Below, piece after piece: positions 58,801 through 64,000 of a DNA stretch of 64,000 bases (its first letter is position 1; each line of letters opens with the position of its first letter). The DNA lies in assembly GCA_007449985.2 (NCBI GenBank), contig VIIQ02000625.1, positions 372,001 through 436,000 of the forward strand. Direction: 5' to 3'. Both the position numbers and the translations under genes were made by a program. This DNA is from Desmodesmus armatus (taxonomy: Eukaryota > Chlorophyta > Chlorophyceae > Sphaeropleales > Scenedesmaceae). The notes beneath the pieces were generated by a model. It saw nothing but the letters and a program-made list of their open reading frames with translations, did not search any database and was not told the origin of the DNA.

Positions 58801-61800
58801 ATGAGTGTTGGAGCAGCATGACAATCTGGCAAGAAGCAACAGCTCGGTACGCCACATCAAACAGTGCATGCGTTGCCATACTTCTGCGCGGCCAGGCGGC
58901 ACGCCCCCCCCCCCCCCCCCCAACACACACTCCCAGTGTGTTGAAGAACACTCAACATCCGAATCGCTACCCGATGCCTACCCACCTTAGTGAAGTTCAC
59001 CCCGCCTTCTCCTTGGCCAGGCGGCAACCATGACCCACCCCTAAAAATCCAGTGTGTTGAAGGTGACTCATCATACACGACGCTATTCACTAGGCAGCCT
59101 ACCCACCTCCGTGAAGTTCACCCCCCCCCCTCATATTCCACCGCGATAGCACTCCTCATACGACCACTGCAGGGTCCCCTCCCTCAATGCACTCCGCAGT
59201 GACTAACCCACCTCGGTGAAGTTCACCCCGCCTTCTCCTTGGCCAGTCGTGCATGCTCCACCAGGAAGCTGTACTCCCCATGGACAGGCAGGAAGTGCTG
59301 CGGCTTCACGTACCGCAATACCTCCTCAAGCTCACCCTGTAGTGCAAGGGGGTGTGTCAACAGATGGAGTACTTGGATACATGCAAGCTCACTAAGACTG
59401 TCCTACTAGGTAGGCAAGCAACAGTGACGTCATCTCTCAGTACCAAGCAGTGCGTCGGTGGCAGGGCTAAACAAAATTCACCTGCAGGACGAAGTGCGTT
59501 TATGTGTGTAAGGGGGCCAGGGTGAGGGGAGGCAGCGGCAGCAGTGACCACAGTGGGTGCCGATGCATTGTTAGCTACCTCCTCAAGCTCAGGTCAGGAG
59601 GAATTTGGGGGGCAGCAGTGGCGGCAGCAGCAGTGGCAGCAGCTGCACACCATGCCAATCACGTCGTTTAGTAGCATCCAGTGTTGCTGCCGGTGCTCTC
59701 AAACTCAACGGCATGACCTTCCTGTCCAGCCTGTCAAAGGCCTCTGACAGCACGGCTGCCAGAGCCGCATACAGAGACTCAAGGAAGCGCCTGGTGAGGA
59801 AGCACAGGAAAGCAGAGGGGGTGAGCTGCACCTCAGAGCTTACCCTGTCATGAGGACATCATGAGGGCAGTAGTGCCGGCAGCAGCAAAAAGCCTGCAGA
59901 AGGCCGCAGATTAGGCCGCAAGACCTATTATACAGTGATGATAACACTGACAACAAGGGAAGACAGCTCGGGCCCTACCTGGTAGGCATGTCCACTGACA
60001 TGCAGGTTGTCGGTGCGGCCTGCCACCACACGCGCCCCTGCATGGCTAGGGAGTTGAGCATCTCAGCCACCTTGGTTTCATTGCCAGGGATCACCTGCGG
60101 GATGCAGACACGCACACACACATGTGCAAGCGTTACCACGTGCCTTTGCGCGCGCGACAAACCCCTGCGTGCGCGACAAAGCCCAAGGGAGTCACCCGCG
60201 CCGTCAACTTTCTGCCCTGCGCTGCACTCCATTTGCGCCCAGGCTCACAGCTGGTAACGTCCATCATTTGAAACAAGGAGTCTGCCACAGTGCCGGGAAC
60301 TGCAAAGGAGTGAGGCGGTGTCCAGTGTCAGGGATTGCGGCAAGGGGTCAGCAAGTGGTTTTTGGCCATACCTTGGCAGAGTAGAGGATCAGGTCCTGGG
60401 GGCTGATTTTGAGGTTTGGCTGGCTGAACGGGAGGCCAAGCTCAGCTGTGCACGAGGCTCAGCCTGCAACATGACACAACAGCAGTAGCAGAGGTCAGTA
60501 CCAATGCTAGCAAAGTCATGTACTGCAAGCACTTGCATGTACTGCTAGCACAGGTGTGTACTGCCAGCACCCTTATGCCAGTGCAGGTGATGTACTGCCA
60601 GCACAGGCATGTACTGCATGTAGTACCCCGATAATACAGGCATCCACTACTAGTACACCTTCATGCAGGCATGTGGCACATAGCTGGCTGCCTGTTATGA
60701 CGATGCTAGCACAGGACTGTACTGCCGGTGCATGTACTGCTAGCACACGTATGGTATTGCTGGTACAACACAGCACATACCTGGCTGCCTGTTATGACAA
60801 TGCTAGCACAGGACTGTACTGCCGTGCATGTACTGCTAGCACACATATCGTACTGCCGGTACAACACAGCACATACCTGGCTGCCTGTTGTGACGATGAG
60901 TACGTCACTGGGGTCGTAGTGGCGCAGCTGGTCAGCCTTGATCAGCTCTGATGGATCGATTGGAGCCCTGCAGGCACAACAGCAGCACATGCGAACAAAG
61001 AGGAGGGTTGACATAGAGCATGTGTAGCTAGAATGTGGCACACATGCGAGTCACCTGCAGCTGATCAGCCTTGATCAGCTCTGATGGGTCAATGGGCGCC
61101 CTGCAGGACAGAAAAGAGGGAGCGCACACTTGACGCACATGTCATCATGGCCATGCATGGCTAGTTGTAAGCAGCCAGCAACTGCATACGCCATATACAA
61201 CAAAATATGTTTGAACAGTTATTACATGAACATTGTATAATCTGCAGTTGCAGACAAGGCCAAGCCCAGACCTCTGAGAACAGGGACCCAACCCACCTCC
61301 CGTCCCGCCAAGCTGCCTCCAGGTAAGTATGCAGCGATGTGCCGATGAAGCAGATCTTGCGCCCTGAAGCATCAGCAGCTGCCTTCACGCTGGCCAGTCG
61401 ATGCAGGTTGGACGCAAACTGCAACAGCAAACAGCAAACACCACACACCAACTCAGTACGTGCATGCTATGCTGAATTTTCTGGATCCTTTTCTTCCTGC
61501 AGGGTGCATTGGTGTAGTGAATGGAAACGTGTGTGCATGCTACACGCAGAGGAGGCAGGCCACCACGTGCCCCTTGCCTGGCATCCCACCTAAAAGCTCA
61601 ACGCTAAACCCCGAGCCCCAAAACCACAATCATTCCCCCTCACCTGTGTGACCACCACGCGCCCCCTGCCCTGGTAGTCCATCATCGAAATGCTGAACAC
61701 TTATTCCCAAAACCCTAAACCCTAAACACACTCAACCATTGTGTGGGAACCCCTCACCTGTGTGACCACCAGGCGCCCCTGTCCCTGGTGGTACAACACC

Positions 61801-63609
61801 TTCTGCATCAGGCTGTCCTTCACAATGGCCTCACTCAGACGAATGAACGCTAACTTTAAACCCTGAACCCTGGGACCTGCCCCACACTAAATCTCCCTCA
61901 CCTGTGTGACCACCACTCGCCCTTTGCCCTGATAGTCCATCAACTGAACGCTGACGCTACGCTAACGCTATTAGTTAGTAACCCCTAGACCCTATGACCC
62001 AAACCCACAGATACCACAACCCACCTGGTTGGCACCAGCGAGTAAAATCACCTTGTGCTTTTACTGGACCCCGTGAGAATGACAAAAAGTGAGCAATCAC
62101 TCATTCCTTCTCACCTGTGTGACCACCACTCGCCCCTTGCCCTGGTAGTCCATCACCTTCTGCATCAAGCTGTCCTTCACGATTGCCTCACCAGGGGTGC
62201 GCCCGGGTGTGAGCACGTTGGTGGAGTCACTCATCATCAGAGACACAGGCTCCTTGCCTGACAGACGGCAGACAGACAGACAGACAGACAGGCAGGCAGG
62301 CAGACAGTGAGCACGTTGGTGGAGTCGCTCTTCATCAGAGACACAGGCTCCTTGCCTGACAGACGGCAGACAGACGGCAACACATAGCATTGTCATGCCA
62401 GCCGCAGCAGTCTGTACATTGGCACGGTATATACTGCGATGCACTGCGCTGTACCGTACCGTACTGTGCCGTATCGTACCGTACTGTACAGTACTGTACC
62501 GTACTGCACTGAAAATGTACCGTACTGTACCACACCCCGTACCACATTGTACTGCAGTTGCTGCTGCAGCCTGGGCCATTCCTGAGCATTTGGGTTTCCT
62601 CAACCGTGAACTCGGGACACTAGCAGCCAAGCAGCGGCTGACTCTGACACACCCACTTCACAGGGGTGTCACAACAACTGCGTGACTTGCTGGGCTCAGC
62701 AGGCCTGTTCTGTAACTTTGCTGTCGTGCGCAATTGGCAGTCACTGCCAAGAACATGGATGATTTATTGGCTGGATGCACTCCCTGTGTTGACATACACT
62801 ACACAGCAGTAGTGATCACGAGCAGGGCCCATGAGCAGGCTGAACCCCAGACTTGGCACTCACTCAGCAGGTCAAACGTGGTGCGGTCAAACGCCTCGCC
62901 GTCCACTGGATTTTCATCAATCTTCCAGTCCCCAGTGTGCACGATCGTACCATGCTCACTGCAGGACAGGGGGACAGGGGAAGAGACATGTACATGCAGG
63001 CACACACAGGTCAGCCCAAGACCAAACACACTGCCTTGCACACGAGGTTAGGTTGTTAGGACACCCCTTTCCATACAAGTACAGTACAGTACATTTCAGG
63101 GCTGCAGGTATTGGGGGACAGAGTCCTATCCTTGGCACCAGCCAGAAAGCCAAGAGCTCAGACACGGCGTTTAGGCGTGAAACTCACACCCCATGCGTGC
63201 ACAGCTACCAGAGCCGATGTGTGCTGGTCGTTTCTTAGCACAAGGGTTGGGTGTAGCAATAGCAATGGGCAAGGATTGCATCTGTAATCAAGCGTTGCAT
63301 CACATGCACACCATCTCCCCCACCCCCTGCAGACTTGGTGTGATCTGCATGAACCAGGCGTAGCATTCCGTCACACTCTTACCCCCGCCCCGCCCCCACG
63401 GCTGTCGCACCCTCAACCCCCGCCTCCCCCCCCCCCACCCGGGCCCTCAACTCCCCCCCCCCCCCCACAAAGCAGCTGTCACTCGTTGGTGTTCCCCTCA
63501 CCTGCGCATGATGAGTCCACAGCAGTCGGGGATGCTGTGTGTGACCCGCAGCGGCGTGACAGTGAAGGGACCCATCTCATAGTCCTTCAACATATCAATC
63601 ACCTTGAAC
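55824..63609 (-). CDS. RNJ: ribonuclease J, metallo-beta-lactamase/beta-CASP RNase, 5' partial
   Basis: Twelve exons are visible: 63609-63502, 62958-62864, 62257-62115, 61418-61297, 60967-60877, 60463-60372, 60094-59979, 59336-59212, 58783-58434, 57395-57155, 56692-56485 and 56100-55824. The first visible exon starts in mid-domain ([20 protein letters not shown]). The N-terminal HxHxDH exon must lie beyond 64000. Conserved parts include [100 protein letters not shown] and [12 protein letters not shown]. RNase J trims and degrades chloroplast RNA and removes antisense transcripts in plants. A Lys/Ser/Ala/Gln insert follows [20 protein letters not shown]. Exons 60463-60372, 60094-59979, 59336-59212 and 56100-55824 each need one extra base in a homopolymer to stay in frame. 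Several exon edges have degenerate tandem copies next to them. Confidence 0.88.
56975..57200. repeat. copy of the 3' edge of the exon ending at 57155
   Basis: The exon end and donor region (about 57155-57200) is echoed at about 56975-57015, sharing the pattern CCCATTGTCACTCCACATG versus CCATTGTCAGTCCACATG. The copy lies in the downstream intron and lacks a complete reading frame. Confidence 0.6.
57437..57508. other. AT-rich patch in an RNase J intron
   Basis: A stretch of about 70 bp is strongly AT-rich in an otherwise GC-rich intron, close to the acceptor of the exon 57395-57155. No open frame of interest. Origin unknown. Confidence 0.5.
57731..58496. repeat. four tandem copies of an RNase J exon 3' edge
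   Basis: The true exon end (58434 upward) carries TTGCCGCCATCATTAAACAG on the plus strand. Close copies occur at about 58221-58283, 57949-58013 and 57731-57792, so the period is roughly 210-270 bp. Each copy is followed by C-runs and CACACA sequence. Two or three share GTGCGACC..TCACACAAAGCATATGC. The copies retain the donor or a close relative (one has ACTCAG in place of ACTCAC). Confidence 0.85.
58977..59260. repeat. three tandem copies of an RNase J exon 3' edge
   Basis: The true exon end is at 59212 upward. Copies of GTGAAGTTCACCCC with the donor region lie at about 59097-59130 and 58977-59030, a period of about 107-120 bp. The last copy also keeps CGCCTTCTCCTTGGCCAG of the exon. Confidence 0.85.
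60520..60868. repeat. minisatellite of TGTACTGC(C/T)AGCAC units with exon-edge copies
   Basis: Imperfect units like GTACTGCTAGCACA fill this RNase J intron. Two copies of the preceding exon's donor end (CTGGCTGCCTGTTATGAC) are embedded at about 60675-60709 and 60769-60803. Confidence 0.8.
61055..61100 (-). pseudogene. RNJ: truncated duplicate of an RNase J exon
   Basis: A 46-nt exon-like block encodes [15 protein letters not shown] and is bounded by a CTGCAG acceptor and a GTGACT donor. It duplicates the 5' half of the real exon 60967-60877 ([20 protein letters not shown]). It accepts the same phase as the real exon, so the two could only be alternatives. The truncated form would omit VLIVTTGSQ, which is needed in the fold. 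Confidence 0.65.
61632..62373. repeat. multiple tandem copies of both edges of an RNase J exon
   Basis: The exon 62257-62115 is the intact unit. Its 3' edge with donor (CTCACCTGTGTGACCACCAC on the plus strand) recurs at about 61894-61943, 61750-61835 and 61632-61684. Its 5' edge with acceptor (GTGAGCACGTTGGTGGAGTC) recurs at about 62308-62373. Only the intact copy has both splice sites and a complete frame. Confidence 0.85.
61713..61726. repeat. two telomere-type CCCTAAA units
   Basis: Two perfect CCCTAAA heptamers, the plant/chlorophyte telomere unit, in an RNase J intron. Flanking AACCCTGAACCCT-like sequence is more degenerate. Confidence 0.6.
62400..62540. repeat. GTACCGTACTGT minisatellite
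   Basis: Short units of GTACCGTACTGT and variants in an RNase J intron. A related pattern (GTACAGTATAGTACAGTA) is present near 53330-53450 in the RMD1-like gene. Confidence 0.75.
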
Positions 63610-63714
63610 CTGAGCAGCACAACCGAACACACACAACCCACAGGGCAGCACCAACGGAGAGTGACTGAGTGACAGTATGCGCGTGTTACCTGCCTGCCAT
63701 GCGTCAAAACTTTC

Positions 63715-64000
63715 GTGATACTACTACTACTACTACTACTTTACTGGATCAGGGCCTCGCCTGATCGCCCTTTCAGGAGCCAAACAAGGCTCATAGGGCA
63801 TAAGCACTCCTCAAAGGACTCGCATGAGAGAAAAACAACAGCACCAGAATGCGCCTCAGAGGTCATCCAACAACTCATCCGGAAACATATCCGCTGCACC
63901 AGCTTGAGCTGCTTCAATGATCTCCTCTTCTTCAGAGGCAACGACACCAGCAGGCTCGGCCATATATGATACAGAGCCAGCTATATGTCCGGTGTGCTGC
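63715..64000 (-). mobile_element. 3' end of a LINE-like non-LTR retrotransposon, partial
   Basis: On the minus strand an open frame comes in from the window edge and ends at 63856 with EEEEIIEAAQAGAADM...ELLDDL and TGA. After about 115 nt it ends in AGTAAAGTAG followed by seven TAG units (63719-63739 as TAC on the plus strand). A short 3' UTR plus a trinucleotide tail is the hallmark of non-LTR retrotransposon 3' ends. It lies just upstream of the first visible RNase J exon, probably in an intron. The reverse transcriptase is outside the window, so the class is inferred. Confidence 0.5.

Overview
This is nuclear DNA from a green alga, most likely a chlorophycean (Sphaeropleales-like). Genes are dense in introns with GT...TGCAG borders and have TGTAA polyadenylation signals. 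CAG/CTG triplets encode poly-Gln, Ala and Ser in many frames. Telomere-like CCCTAAA units, a plant-type gene set and a MYND gene of an alga-specific style agree with this. All exon models below were built by hand from splice sites, reading phase and family conservation. The taxonomic call is inference.

Layout, left to right. 430-2929 (-): plastid-targeted-looking UVR + SnoaL-like protein. 5319-5918 (-): TLC-domain membrane protein, divergent from 6637-8835 (+): nascent polypeptide-associated complex alpha subunit. 9931-15306 (-): 1075-residue coiled-coil, Ala/Gln-rich protein. 16645-22971 (-): 13-exon gene for a secreted 774-residue Gly/Asn/Ser, Lys-Tyr and Asp/Glu repeat protein I cannot assign to any family. 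23915-29983 (-): UFL1, the UFM1 E3 ligase, divergent from 30616-33346 (+): a DUF3700-type glutamine-amidotransferase-like protein. 35059-36201 (+): intron-containing histone H3. 39603-43223 (+): MYND zinc-finger gene with a disrupted 5' half. 44149-49693 (-): opine/octopine-type dehydrogenase. 50706-54869 (-): RMD1/DUF155 family membrane protein. 55824-63609 (-): ribonuclease J, 5' end missing, with the 3' tail of a LINE-like element next to the window edge.

There is no operon-like co-functional cluster; the neighbours are independent eukaryotic genes. Housekeeping functions (NACA, UFL1, H3, RNase J, RMD1) sit beside lineage-specific ones.

The most unusual signals are two. First, the modular secreted protein at 16.6-23.0 kb, built by duplicated exons with Lys-Tyr blocks, acidic blocks and a recurring RHLLQAE motif. 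Second, the RNase J locus, where at least six exon or gene edges, together with adjoining intron or flank, are repeated as degenerate tandem copies. The same gene carries several apparent 1-nt deletions in homopolymers. The MYND gene has two in-frame stops plus a frame slip. Either assembly error or gene decay could explain these breaks, and I note evidence bearing on each.
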